A stretch of 64,000 bases of DNA, taken from contig OX246745.1 of assembly GCA_945910005.1 (NCBI GenBank), forward strand, positions 36,419,670 to 36,483,669. Direction: 5' to 3'. Below, in pieces: positions 20,804 to 32,500 of this stretch; the first letter of the stretch is position 1; each line of letters begins with the position of its first letter. The notes below the pieces were generated by a model that was not told the origin of the DNA, searched no databases, and saw only the letters and a program-made list of their open reading frames with translations. The translations under genes and the position numbers were made by a program. Origin of the DNA: Isoperla grammatica (taxonomy: Eukaryota > Arthropoda > Insecta > Plecoptera > Perlodidae).

Positions 20804-21200
20804 TAGACCAACAAGCCATTACAATACAGGCTCCATAAAATAAATAAATTTGTATTTTTAGCGTATACGGCCACTTATATGTTACAAATACTTATTTTCA
20901 GTGGGGGACATTTATACAACTTATACGTTGCGTTACTATGGGGGTTCCAAAGTCGCATTTACATGTATAGGTCAATAATGCTAAGATCAAAATTGAAGTC
21001 AAGTGCCAAAATAAAAAAAAAATATAAGCCTGAACCGGGATTTGAACTCAAGACCCTCTGCATTGGAAGCACGAATTAATTCCCACAGTACCACTAGACC
21101 AACGAGCTTCACAACTAGACGAACGAGCTTCACAACTAGACGAACGAGCTTCACAGCTAGACGAACGAGCCGCAGGGAACTAGACCAACAAGCCATCACA
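20804..21200 (-). mobile_element. tRNA-derived SINE (copy 2) with multiplied 5' A-box units
   Basis: On the minus strand, GCTCGTTGGTCTAGTGGTA (A box) is followed by GTGCTTCCAATGCAGAGG (a Gly-TCC-like anticodon arm) and GAGTTCAAATCCCGG (B box). Upstream, about four near-copies of a 21-bp unit, AGCTCGTTCGTCTAGTTGTGA, repeat the tRNA 5' end (21105-21195). The body reaches ATGTCCCCCACTGAAAAT near 20910, shared with the SINE at 15615-15850. A further CTAGACCAACAAGCCAT at 20804 mirrors 21181, marking either the end of the insertion or a second partial copy. Confidence 0.7.
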
Positions 21201-21374
21201 TGTACGTATAATGCTTCTATAGGACGGTTCTATAATTAGTAGAAATACAAAGATTCCAGGGAATGACGTACTGTCAGTGTACGTGTTTACTCACGTGCGC
21301 GTAGTATGCTATTCCATGGAATCGTTAACATATTTCTACCAATATTATTGATATCGGGCAGAGTGCATAATCAG

Positions 21375-21755
21375 CGATTTAACACCACAGGAAAAGTATG
21401 TATACCGTGCTGGCAGTGCGTGGGGTGCACCCAGGAATTTAGCTATCTGTGCGGGTGCGGTATGGGCAGTGTACCTACACAGTGCTTGAATACTGCGGGC
21501 CAACCCTGCATGAAACCCACACTGTGGGAATAGTAGTTATACCATGCGGGTAATGTGTGGAATAGAACTAGGGAGCTGGCATGGTATGGGAAAACCCGCA
21601 TTCATCCCGCACTCGACTGCGGGTAGGACCGCATGGGTCCCGCTACCGACCCGGTTATCACTTTCTCAAGGGGCCAGTATGGATTACCCGCACCAAACCC
21701 GCATGGGTAGGTACTGCGGGTTTACTGCGGGAACCGCCACTTGTGTTTGCTGGGT
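21375..21755 (-). mobile_element. CTGCGGG-rich repeat ending GTGTTTGCTGGGT at (ATT)n
   Basis: This is the inverted-orientation relative of the element at 14753, with the same terminal 12 bases CCCAGCAAACAC on the minus strand and the same abutment to (ATT)n. Internally it has repeated ACTGCGGG, CCCGCA and CACACTGTGGG words. A 75-codon open frame (21306-21533) shows no known domain. The left boundary is approximate. Confidence 0.45.
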
Positions 21756-21953
<198 letters not shown>

Positions 21954-24900
21954 TCCTTTCTTCTCTTCTCTCATTTGCACCAGCGGGCTCCTCTTGAACC
22001 AAGACGATGCGAGAGTGCATCCTAGCGTGGCGGCCGAAAGATGGTGGTGACAATGTAGCTCATAGGCTGAGGACCTTCCGCACGATATTAGTTGTGCCGA
22101 GGATTGCAGCCTTCTGCATGACACGCACGTGCTTGTCCTTCAGGTGGAGCTTCTCTTTCGCAGCTGACCACTCTTCGGTGACCAGACCGTTGACGGAGAC
22201 GACGACAGGAACTATCTCAACGGACCTCAGCTTGTATATGTCCTTGAGTTCGACGGCGAGTGGTTGGTATTTACGCCTCTTCTCAGCAACTGTGTTGATC
22301 ACATGGTTGTCTAGCGGGACGGCGATGTCGATAATGGTTGCTGTTTTAACCTTCTTGTCAAACAAAACCAAGTCTGGCCGATTCGCCTCGACCGCTCTGT
22401 CCGTGACAATGGGTGAGTCCCACAGCAGCTTGGCGCATTGGTTACGCAGGACTTGCTCGAGCTTGCACTTGTAGTACGGTGTTTCTACCTTTACCAGGCT
22501 GTACTCCTTGGCCAGCGCTTGGTGGACCACTTTCGCAACTGCGTTGTGACGCTCCAAATACTCTCTGGGAGCTAACACCGGGCATCCACCTGCGATGTGC
22601 TGGATGGTCTCGCCAGCTTTCTTGCAGAGACGACAGCGATCTTGGACGTCGGCTTTGAGGATGTATCGCTCATAGTTCTTGGTGCGCACCACTTGATCCT
22701 GAATGGCAGAGGTGAACCCCTCCGTTTCAGCGAAAAGGCCCGCAGTTCGGAGCCATTCCGTCGAGGCTTTCAAGTCGGTGTGCTCCCCAGTGAGCTCGGC
22801 TGCAGACCTGCCATGAAGGGGCTTCTCCCTCCACTGTTGCATTCTCTCTGCCGGCGTCTTAATGCTGAGGTGTACTTCTTCGGCGCGCAGATGAAGTGGC
22901 GTATAATCTTGGTCCTGCGCGCAGATGGCATGGTGCAGCTGACTCTCTCGAGTTAAAAAGTAAGCTCGGAGTTGCTTCTCCTTGCTGCGACACAGCATCT
23001 CGACGCTGAGCAGCCCTCGTCCGCCAGTGTTGCGCGACAGGTACAGTCGCTCCACGGAGCTCCTCGGATGTTGCATTCTGTGCTTTGTGAGGATGGTTCG
23101 AATTTTCCTGTTGAACGCCTGCAGGGCTGTGTCGGACCACTTCACCGATCCGAATGTGTACGAAGCCACGGGCAGTGCCCACGTGTTTATCGCCGTGATT
23201 TTATTTCTGGAACTCAAGTACGACCTGCAGATCTTGCTCACCCTGGCGAGGACCTTCTTCTCAACCTGTTTCCTCTCATCGGTGTCGCTGATGCCCAGCA
23301 GCTGTTTAAGACCCAAATACTTGTAGCTATCTTCAACGCCCAGATCTTGAATCACATTCCCTTCCATGAGTTACAGGCCTCCCTGAGGTTCTTGAACCTT
23401 GCCTTTCTTCACGTGTAAGACGGCACACTTGTCGAGTCCAAATTCCATACAGATTGCGTCGCTGAAGCTCTTGACAAGTTCGAACATGCTCTGAAGCTCA
23501 CCAGGGCTGGAAGCGGTCATCTTGAGGTCATCCATATAGAACAAGTGCGTGATCGTGACCTTGGGGGTTTTCTGGAGTTGGTAACCGTATCCGGCTTTCC
23601 TCAGCATTTTGCTGAGTGGGTTCAGCGCGAGGCAGAACCACAGCGGGCTGAGACTGTCTCCCTGGAAAATTCCCCTTTTGATGCGGATTTCCTCCGTCGC
23701 GACCTTGTTGCCACCTTGTCCCACACGAAGAGTGGTTCTCCAGGTAGCCATACAATACTCAAGAAGCCGGATGAGACGAGGGTCGGTCTTGTACAGTCGC
23801 AAGACGCGCAGTAGCCATGAGTGTGGCACGGAGTTAAACGCCTTCCTGTAATCTACCCAACCTGTGGAAAGGTTGCGTTTCTTGTGGCGAGCTTGTTGCG
23901 ATGCTACGGTGTCTATCACCAACAGCTCTGCGCATCCTCGGGTACCCTTCTTGCAGCCGTTTTGCTCGTCCGCGAGAACGTTGTTTGTGGTAAGGTGAGT
24001 AGATAATTTCGCCGCGAGAATGGAAGTGAAGATCTTGTATAACGTCGGCAGACATGTGATGGGCCTGTAGTTCCTAGGGCCCAAAGGATCCCCTGACTTT
24101 ATCTTCATGTAAGTGATGCCTAGCGTGAAAAACTTTGGGATGACGGATGGATCGTCGAGCGCTTCCTGGAACCGTGCGGCCAAAACAGTGTGCGTACTCT
24201 TGAAGTACTTCCACCAAAAGTTGTGGATGCCGTCGATACCTGGTGCCTTCCAATTCTGCGTCTTCTTAACAGCAGTTCGTACGTCCTCTACAGAAATAGT
24301 GACGTCACGCATTTGTGGTAACGGTTCGCAATCCGCTTCCTCTTCTTGCAGCCAGTACGCTCCTTCATCGTGACGTTTCGGGTCAGACCAGATACCCGAC
24401 CAGAAATCAGTCATCGATGCTGCGTTGGGCAGTTGCTGTTGTTGTTCTTCCTTGCCCTCGGTCTCCAACTTGCGATAGAAGAGTTTCTGGTCAGCTGCAA
24501 AGAGACGGTCTTGTTGTCTCCGCTTGGCTGCTTCGTTGTAACGCCTGATGCGAGCTCCAAGCGCTGCATTTCTCTGCTTCAGTCCCTCTTCTTTCTCGCG
24601 AAGCTTCTTCTCGAACTCCTTATCTGTCTTCCTCAACTTCATCCTCCTGGCGACGCTTCTGACACCCTTCCACACCTTGATGCTGCAGTCATGCGGACAT
24701 TGCAGATATGCTACAAGGTGTCCGATGTCCCTCCTGGCGTTGGTAATCTTGCCCTCAATCCTCTTGATCCAGGCAGGTGTTTCGACCGTGCGTGGCTTCT
24801 GTTTGCGTCTGGGGTTTGAGGTTCTCAGCCCTGACTTGCGGGCATTCTGCACGAACCTCTCACCCATTGCTAACGCGGCACAGTGGACAAGTCCTGCCAC

Positions 24901-25975
24901 TTCTTCAAGGGATGCAGTTCCGTTGATGTCGCCCTTCACCAGCTCGTCGACCGCTGCAGTGATCCTGTACACTTCTGCACTACACTGTAACTTAGGGATT
25001 CGGGGTCGATTCCCCAAGGGCATTCCCTGGTACTGCAACTTGAGAGTCTCGTACGACTCTCTCAAGAGGCCAAGATCAATGTTGTCCCATGCCGGCTTGC
25101 TTGGCTCTGCTTCCTGGGGTCCTGGCTGTTGTTCTGCCTCCTCATTTTCGGAATTACCATCTTCGAATTCCTCCTGGATGATATTCTCTTGGTCCTGCTG
25201 TTGCTGATGATGGTGCTGGAGTTGTTGCAACTCCTGTCTTACTTCTCGCTTGAGGCGGTCGAGTTCAGCTGCGGAGAGGACTCCCCTGGACGCGATGGAT
25301 CGCCGCTGGCTGCAGATGCGCTGCTCATCCAAAGTCGTGTCCGGGAACATCTTCTTCCACTCCTGGAAGAACCTAGCCCTGAACTCTTCCATGTCAGTCT
25401 CCACGTTGGTGCTTTTGTAATACGCACGCATTAATGTTATATTCAGCTCTTTAGTCCACTTCATGCGTTGGCGTTCAAGCCCAGCGGTGGTGAGGGGGAC
25501 TCTTGGCTCCCCTAAACCACTGCTAGAAGGTGCAGTTGTGGCAGCTGCTCGTGCGGTAGCCATGAGTGGAGCGGCGCCGCGCCTACCTCGATGCTGTGAG
25601 GCAAGTCCACCGCTGTCCACTGGTACAGGTAGCATATTTGACACAGGACGCCCGGTACCAGAACATCCTGCGCGGCCTTGCAGCCGGTCGCGGTTTCCGA
25701 GGCCATTATTGGTACTCATTACTCATTGTATCTCCTCTAGCCGGAGCTAGTACTGGAAAGAAGCCGGAGATCTCCCCTTTCCAGGTGAACCCAGGGCGCG
25801 GTTCACACTCGCGAGTGTCCGACGCATGGTGGAGCACTTGGGTGCCCGTGAAGCCCAGTCCGTTGGAACCACTCCACCGCCCCGTGACGAGTCAGCCCCC
25901 ACACCACGACAAGGTGGACTTTAGGCACATCCCGAAGTGCAGCCGCATGCATCGTCCCCCAACTATTGGTTGCTA
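21954..25975 (-). mobile_element. Dong/R4-like non-LTR retrotransposon, GC-rich family, near full length
   Basis: A minus-strand element of about 4 kb has one long ORF, a short 3' UTR of about 100 bp ending in the (ATT)n tract, and about 250 bp of possible 5' UTR. Its base composition is clearly richer in GC than its surroundings and than the second family at 29.5-35.2 kb. At its 5' side it meets a decayed plus-strand LINE near 25980. A single ORF with RT followed by a CCHC finger and a restriction-like endonuclease, plus residence in TAA repeats, places it near Dong/R4/Rex6. I infer the clade from architecture and motifs only. Confidence 0.85.
22060..25719 (-). pseudogene. Retrotransposon polyprotein (RT plus restriction-like endonuclease), one premature stop
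   Basis: The ORF starts at ATG 25719 and runs 782 codons to an in-frame TAA at 23373-23371. It resumes in the same frame (CTC ATG GAA) for 436 more codons, ending at 22060, so one nonsense change separates it from about 1,219 codons. N-terminal residues 86-101 (MKWTKELNITLMRAYY) resemble the Myb-like start seen in R4-type proteins. A Gln-rich region lies at about 164-177. RT motifs are NWKAPGIDGIHNFWWK (489-504), catalytic D623 in WVDYRKAF, RGIFQGDSLSPLWF (682-695) and FYMDD (727-731). The usual second Asp of KAFD is Asn (FNSV). The C-terminal part has a CCHC finger (C245, C248, H257, C262 of the second segment) and an endonuclease signature RPDLVLFD with IIDIAVPLD and EKRRKYQPL. It would nick the target and prime reverse transcription there. 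Confidence 0.9.
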
Positions 25976-26019
25976 GGACCGCGCCGCAGGGCAATCGGCA
26001 AAAACACACATTTTCAAAA

Positions 26020-27808
26020 CGAGACATTTTCAAAACGGCTGTCATTATACCTGTTTTTAAAGCTGGTGATAGAACAATGGTGACCAATCGTCCAATTTCA
26101 TGTTTACCATCTTTATCGAAAATTTTAGAGGTTTGTGTCAAAAATCAAGTTTTAAACTTTTTTAAATCTATCAATTACTTTTCTCCTAATCAATATGGTT
26201 TCTTGCCAAATAAAAGTGTCAATATTGCCATAGATAGATATACTTAACACATCACTCAACGAATGGAGAAAAATCACAAGACCGCAACAAGAGACAATAA
26301 GAGAAGAAGAAGATGGTATATTTACACTTGAGTAAGGCATTTGATATGATCTCTCACACTTTATTGATTTAACAACTTCAAAACTGCGGTCCAAGGGGAA
26401 AATGGTATTTTGTTTGAATTATGTTTAAGTAAACGAACACAAATGGTAAGGATAAATGCTACTATAGTGATAAAATGACTGTTAAACGTAGTGTCCCGCA
26501 AAGGTCTGTGTTAGGGCCAATATTTTTCCTGGTTTTTATTAGTGACATCTCTCTGCTGCCTCTTCATGCCAAGATTACTTTATTTGCAGATGATGCTGCT
26601 CTAGTCTTATCAGCTGTGTCTTATTTAATTCTAGAAATCCTTGTTACCCAAGACGGGAACGTTTCAACTCGGCTACGACCAACTGGGCTACGATTCAACT
26701 GGGCTACGATTTAGTAATATCGTTCCCAACTGGGCTACGGTTTCAACTGAGCTACGATGCAACTCAGCTACGATTATTCTTTGACAGTTCCCAACTGGGC
26801 TCCGATCCGTTGGATTCTAATCTCTCGAAAGTGACCGTGCCCAGCTACCTGACATCCCACGAAAGGAAGGTTATTTCGCGCGAAGCGCGGTATTGTGTTG
26901 GATCGCAGTTCAGTTGGAACCGTAGCCCAGTTGGGAACGATCAGTGAACACCCGTAGCCGAGTTGCATCGTAGCTCAGTTGAAACCGTAACCCAGTTGGT
27001 TCAAGACTTGAGGGTTTTATCCTCTTATTTCAACAGAAATGGTCTAGTTCTCAATAGCTTTAAAACTAAATAAATATTGTTTCGTTTTAAAGAGCAGGCC
27101 ACGATTCCTCATCTCAAGATTGTTAACCATGATTCAAAATGTATTAAGGAGACTGGATGTAAATGTAGCTGTATTGAAATGTGTGATTCTATTAGATATC
27201 TTGGCGTCTACATAGATTCATCCCTAAGCTAGAGTATGCACATACAGATGTTATCTATAAAGCCTAGAACAATGTACTAAATTTTTACCATCTTAAGAAG
27301 ATAATGCCTATTCATGTTTTACGTCAGTTATATTTCGCACTTTTTCAATCTAATCTACAATTTGGTATTATTCACCGGGGTGGAACATTTGACTACAAAA
27401 TAATTTCTCTTCAATCTTCATACAACACAAAACTTTGTCACAAGAACAATTTTCAACACGAATCGTCTTGAATCAGTTGATTATATATACACAGAGTTTA
27501 ATATTCTTTCTTTGTCACTTCTCTACTTCTTAAAAGTTGTTACATATTATGTATTTAAGAATTTGAGTAACTATCAATTTACAACCAATAGTGTGAACAC
27601 CAGAAAGTCAAGAATGCTGAGCTTAAATGTACAGGACTTTAGAATGACAAACACGAGAAACCAATTAACTTATAAAAGGCCACAATTGTTCAACACCATT
27701 ATTAGTCAAATGTCTGAGTTCTTTGTTTCCATGAAATACATTACTTTTAAAAAGCTGGCAGAACATACTATCAAAGAGGGAACGTGGTTTCAGTTGCAGT
27801 ACTCTTAA
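26020..27808 (+). pseudogene. Decayed LINE (Jockey/CR1-type RT), copy 1
   Basis: The plus-strand frames read FKTAVIIPVFKAGDRTMV and RPISCLPSLSKILE (26030-26130), LSKAFDMISHTLL (about 26325-26365), VPQRSVLGPIFFLVFISDI (26488-26545) and LFADDAALVLSA (26580-26615). After an inserted foldback repeat come LSSYFNRNGLVLNSFKT (about 27012-27068) and IRYLGVYIDSSL (about 27192-27228). The C-terminal tail is at 27512-27805. In-frame stops and shifts occur throughout. The order of RT motifs is correct, so this is one old copy. The 5' half (endonuclease) is absent; it meets the GC-rich element at about 25980. Confidence 0.85.
26655..26999. mobile_element. Foldback insertion built from a ~16-bp CAACTGGGCTACG repeat
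   Basis: The insertion splits the LINE RT between FADD and the downstream motif and is flanked by CAAGAC (26649-26654 and 27000-27005, approximate). Units of the form CAACTGGGCTACGATT, with variants CAACTCAGCTACG and CAACTGAGCTACG, occur about ten times. They appear first in plus and then in minus orientation, so the two halves are inverted copies of 80-90 bp (for example TTTCAACTGAGCTACGATGC near 26740, and its complement near 26970). The centre holds a short unique sequence (about 26820-26890). No protein is encoded. Confidence 0.7.
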
Positions 27809-28079
27809 CTTTTAAATGTAGGTCAACATTGTTTCAGTATTGTTTAGGATTAGTTTCGTATTATTTTAGCATTGTTTTACAAATCTTACAACTACTGTTT
27901 ACCTGTATGGATAATCAAATATGGCTTCTGTAGTTCTTAATTTTTAACAAATCTTAATTTGAATTAATTATTCGCAGAACGCTTAACTTTTTAAATGTAT
28001 ATACAACATTGTTTATAAGTGTTTAAGCATTGATTTAAGTATGATTGGGAACAGGTAAAAAGTGATGTTTTGAGTGGGC
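27809..28079. other. AT-rich DNA between two LINEs
   Basis: Probably the 3' UTR of LINE copy 1. It contains TCAACATTGTTTCAGTATTG and related words (ACAACATTGTTTATAAGTG) near 27825 and 28005, a hint of a weak internal duplication. No gene is seen. Confidence 0.35.
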
Positions 28080-29500
28080 CCTTTGCGCAGATTAATATGA
28101 TGGTGAGTGCTAATGATAAATTAGAATTATTGTTTTGGACACTCTTAATAATCATGCACCAATTTTGAAGTTACGAGTAAAAGGAAAATCGGCTCCATGG
28201 TTATCTTCAGAAATTAGAAGATGGATGCACAGGAGGGACCACTTGCGGAAAGAATTTCGTACTTCGAGACAGCAATCTACATGGGATGAGTATAAACATA
28301 TTCGGAACAAGGTAAATAATTGTATTCGTTTTTCTAAACGTGAGTATTTTAAGTAATCTTTTGATACTGATATTTCTTCGAAATCTTTATGGTCGGTTTA
28401 TAATAAGTTAACGGGTAATAAATCTAAGCAAGGATGTAATATTTCATTTTTAAGTGAACATTGAGTGTCTTACACATCTTATTATGAAATTTGTAGTCTG
28501 TTGCAGAAGAGTTTTTTTAGTAAACACTACAGATTACTCCAAAGATATTGGTGAGTTTCGTGATTTGAGTGTACGGGAAGCTGGAAGTCGGCCATTTAAA
28601 CAGGTAACCAATGATGAAGTTATTTCTGCAATTCGCAGTCTTAAAAATAATAGTGCTGCAGCTTCTTGGGAAGTGCAATGTATTGTTTTTAAGAAATGCT
28701 CTTCAATAGTTGGTTTCTTGGCTGTTTTAATATCTCATTTCTTTTTCATAGGTGTTTTCCCAACACGACTAAAATTTGCTAAGGTAACACCCATTTATAA
28801 GGGTAAAGGTAAGAAAGATGATAGAACTTCTTATCGGCCAAATTCTACTCTTCCGATAGTGGGTAAAATAATAGAAAAAATGTTGTATAAAAGATTGCTG
28901 AATGAAATTGATTTATTTGTAGGTTTAAGTACTAATCAGCATGGTTTTAGAAAAGGACGATCGACTCAGAGTGCTCTCTTAGCGTTCACTGATTTCATTT
29001 CTAATAAGATTAACTGTCGAAATGGCAAGGTAGGTGCTGTGTTTGTTGATCTTAGAAAAGCATTTGATTCGGCACCCATTTTACCTCTTTTAAAAAAGTT
29101 GAAAGCTATAGATATAATGTTAGCCCACATTTGCTAGCTATTCTCTCAGATTATTTTCTAAATAGGCAAATGTTTATAAATCTTCCTAATTATACGTCAG
29201 ATTTTTAAGATATTCTGTGTGGAGTTCCCCAAGGATCAGTTTTGGGGCCACTTTTATTTATTCTTTACATTGATGATTTATCTGTTATAATGTCTGGTAT
29301 ATTTTATTTGTTGGATGCTGACGATTTGGTTTTTTATTTAGAAGGTACAAATACCGAAGAAATTGTCAGGAGGTTTCAAGAAATTTTAAGAAGAATGGAT
29401 AGTTGGTTTCTGAGTCAGGAACTCAATATTAATTATAGTAAAACTAATTTTATGATTTTTCATAAGGCTAATGATAATGCTGTGAATAGATTTTCATCAA
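28080..29500 (+). pseudogene. Decayed LINE (Jockey/CR1/L2-type), copy 2
   Basis: It begins with the region after the endonuclease: LDNHAPILKLRVKGKSAPWL and then RRDHLRKEFRTS (about 28135-28265). RT motifs follow: KVTPIYKGKGKKDD and SYRPNSTLPIVGKIIEK (about 28780-28880), TNQHGFRKGRSTQSALLAF (about 28932-28990), VFVDLRKAFDSAPI (about 29040-29080), CGVPQGSVLGPLLFILYIDD (about 29218-29277) and a motif C changed to LDADDLVFYL. The thumb-side LSQELNINYSKTNFMIFH is at about 29410-29460. Several stops and shifts disable it. It is replaced at about 29495 by the minus-strand Dong/R4-like copy C, which removed its 3' end. Confidence 0.85.
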
Positions 29501-32500
29501 TTTAAATCGTTTCTTGTTTCTTCGTGTCAATAAATATAAATGTAATTGTTAGTCTTGATTACTTTATCTTGAATAGCGATCTTAAATCCCTCTGTTTCGC
29601 TGAAAATGTCCCCTGACGTTAACCATTTGTTCGATGCTACCCTATCGACGTTATCCTTAAGAAGTTCTTTATAATGTCTGCTATGTAACGTATTCTCTGA
29701 TATTCTGATCTCTTTTGCTGTATCAGAATTTAGTTTTTGAAGCAAGTTTAAATTTCCGTCATTTAAATTGAGGGGAGAAAGCGACTTGTCTGCCGATACT
29801 ATAGCTCTATGAAGTTGTGAATGTGGGCATTTTGTACAAAAGTACTTTCTTAGAATTTCAATTTGTTTATAATATAAATTGTTTAAATCAATCAAGCCTC
29901 TTGCCCCTTTTTCTCTAGGTAGAGTCACTCGTTCTATTGCTGACTTAGGGTGATGACTTCTGTATTTGGTGAATGTTGTGCGGGTGAGAATTTCTAGGGC
30001 ATGAAGTTCTGTCTGTGTCCAGATAATAATTCCAAATGAATATGTAAGTACCGGTAAAGCATAAGTGTTAATTGCTTTGATCTTGTTTTTCTATACAGTT
30101 GTGTTTTTAAAATGGATCCTATTCGTTTCTTGTATGCAGAAATTAGTTTACTTTTCATCAGTTTATAATCAATTCGTTTGGCCTGCGCAAATCCTAGATA
30201 TTTGTATACGTATAATTCGTCCATTACTCTAATCCGGTTGTCTTCGTCAATTTCAAACTCTTCTAATTTCGTAATCTTTCCTTTGATGACATGAAGTGAC
30301 TTACATTTATCAATTCCAAAATCCATACATATATCTCTACTGAATTATAGCGTTGAGTTAAGAAGATTCGTCATGTGTGTCGCATTTAAAGCATATAGCT
30401 TGAGATCTTTCATGTAGAATAGATGTGAAAGTGTGTGGCAAACCGTATTACCGTCCTTTATCTTGAAACCATGTGTCGATTTGTTTAGTAAATGCGATAA
30501 TGGATTTAATGAAAGACTAAACCATAACGCACTAAACGAGTCACCTTGAAAAATACCTCGTCGGATGTTAACTGGGTCAGTACATATCTGCTCTTTGCCT
30601 GCGTTTAACTTTAATGTTGTTTTCCAACTCGTCATCGCTGTCCGCAAAAAGTTTACTATCAGTGGGTTTACTTTATAAGTTTCCAGTATCTGTATTAGCC
30701 ACGAATGTGGTGACGAATCATACGCTTTCTTGTAATCAATATAGCTAACGTGAATGTTTCTCTTCTTGTTGAAAGCTTGGTTCATTACAACAGAATCGAT
30801 AATTAATTGTTCCTTACACCCTAGCGACAATTTACCGCATCCCTTTTGTTCTTCAGCAATATATTGTGTTCTTCGCAGTGACTATATATTTTATTTGTTA
30901 TGCACGATGTCAAGATTTTGTATATAGAAGGTAAGCATGTAATTGGTCTATATTTACTTGGATTTTTGGTGTCATTATCTTTTGGTTTAAGAAATGTTTT
31001 CCTTCAGTAAAGAAATCTGGTAAATCCTTGTCTCCTAATATAAATTCATTGAGACATTTAGCAATCTTGTACCAAACATTTTGAATGTTATCGTTACCGG
31101 GTGCTTTCCAATTATGAGTATTTCGTATCGTTGATTTTATATCATTTACACTGCTGCCATCAAATGTCATTTCTTCGATATCACTCATTGCCTCAATTTT
31201 CTCTTGAATCCATGTTGCATTGTGATTGTGCATTAATGGGTAGGGATGGTTGTTTTTCGCGATGCGCGATAAAACGAAAAGAGTAACAATCAATTTTAAC
31301 ACATTTTTTTTCCGTTTTCTTCATGTTATGACTAGTCAGGAGTCCAAATCAAATCGCGAAATAAAACCATAAAATGGCAATAAAACGAATTATGCCCTTA
31401 TTCGCGAAATAAGACCATATTTAATACTTCACACCCCAAAATAATGCCACATTTTGTATTTTTGTCAATTTCCAATTATTTCCGTGAATTAGGCCTACTC
31501 CTTGAATGAAAAATAAAACGGCAAAAATAAATTCCCACGAATTTCCATCCCTTCCTTCGCCTGCCACAGGAATGTTTCACAAATTTTTTTTGCAACCCCG
31601 GCGCTGACCATTCTTTACCCCTCTGACCTACTTTTCTCGGTCATTGACACTCGATAGACGTCTTCGTCTTTCAGTTCTTGTTCGTTTCTTGGTAAGAAAG
31701 GGTCGTACAATCTTATTTTTCTAAAATCATGCCGAAAGTAGCAGTGAGTGCGGCTAAAGGGGTTGGCTAAACAGCTGACCGCGCGGCGACGAGCGAGCCA
31801 CAAGGCAAGAACCTACGTAGTCCTAGCGCTAAATGCATGAATTGACGTCAACAGCAGGTACAGGTACAGTAAGTCAAAATAAGCGGTTTATGTTAACATT
31901 TGACGGGGCAGCATATTCTCTTAGAAACAACTATGATTTGTTTCACTGAGTGATAATGAAATGGCTAGGCCTAATATTTACATTGTTTTACATAACTTTT
32001 AAAGTTTTGATGTTGATGTCAATAAAGTTGACATTTTTTACATTCACCTTAGCATAATCAACTCGTTCTCGAGTAGGTAACATAATGTAGACCTACAAAT
32101 TAGGTAGATATTAGACATTTAACCTACTCCAAAATAATAATATAGCAGATTCCAACAAGTCAAAAATGCAATACTTACATAACTCTGTTTTAGCACATGT
32201 ACATACGGTTTGTATTAAAACAAAAATAACACCACAAAACACCATAATTTGGATTTATTAAAACGAAATTTGGAAAAAAATAACACCATTTTCAACCATC
32301 CCTATTAATGGGTTACTCCATATCCCACCCCAAAACTGCTCAATCTCTGTCTTCGATGGTATACCATTTCCTACTATTTCTTCTTTACTGTTAATTTGCT
32401 GATAGAATGCTTTTTCTTTTTCTTTGAACATTTCGTTTTGTTCTTTTCTATCACTACACTCTTTATATCTTTGTAGTCTTTTGGCTAATGCACTTACTTT

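Noticed and set aside
21029..21108. Functional tRNA gene
   Set aside because: A and B boxes are present, but the acceptor stem does not pair and the copy sits in a SINE with repeated A boxes.
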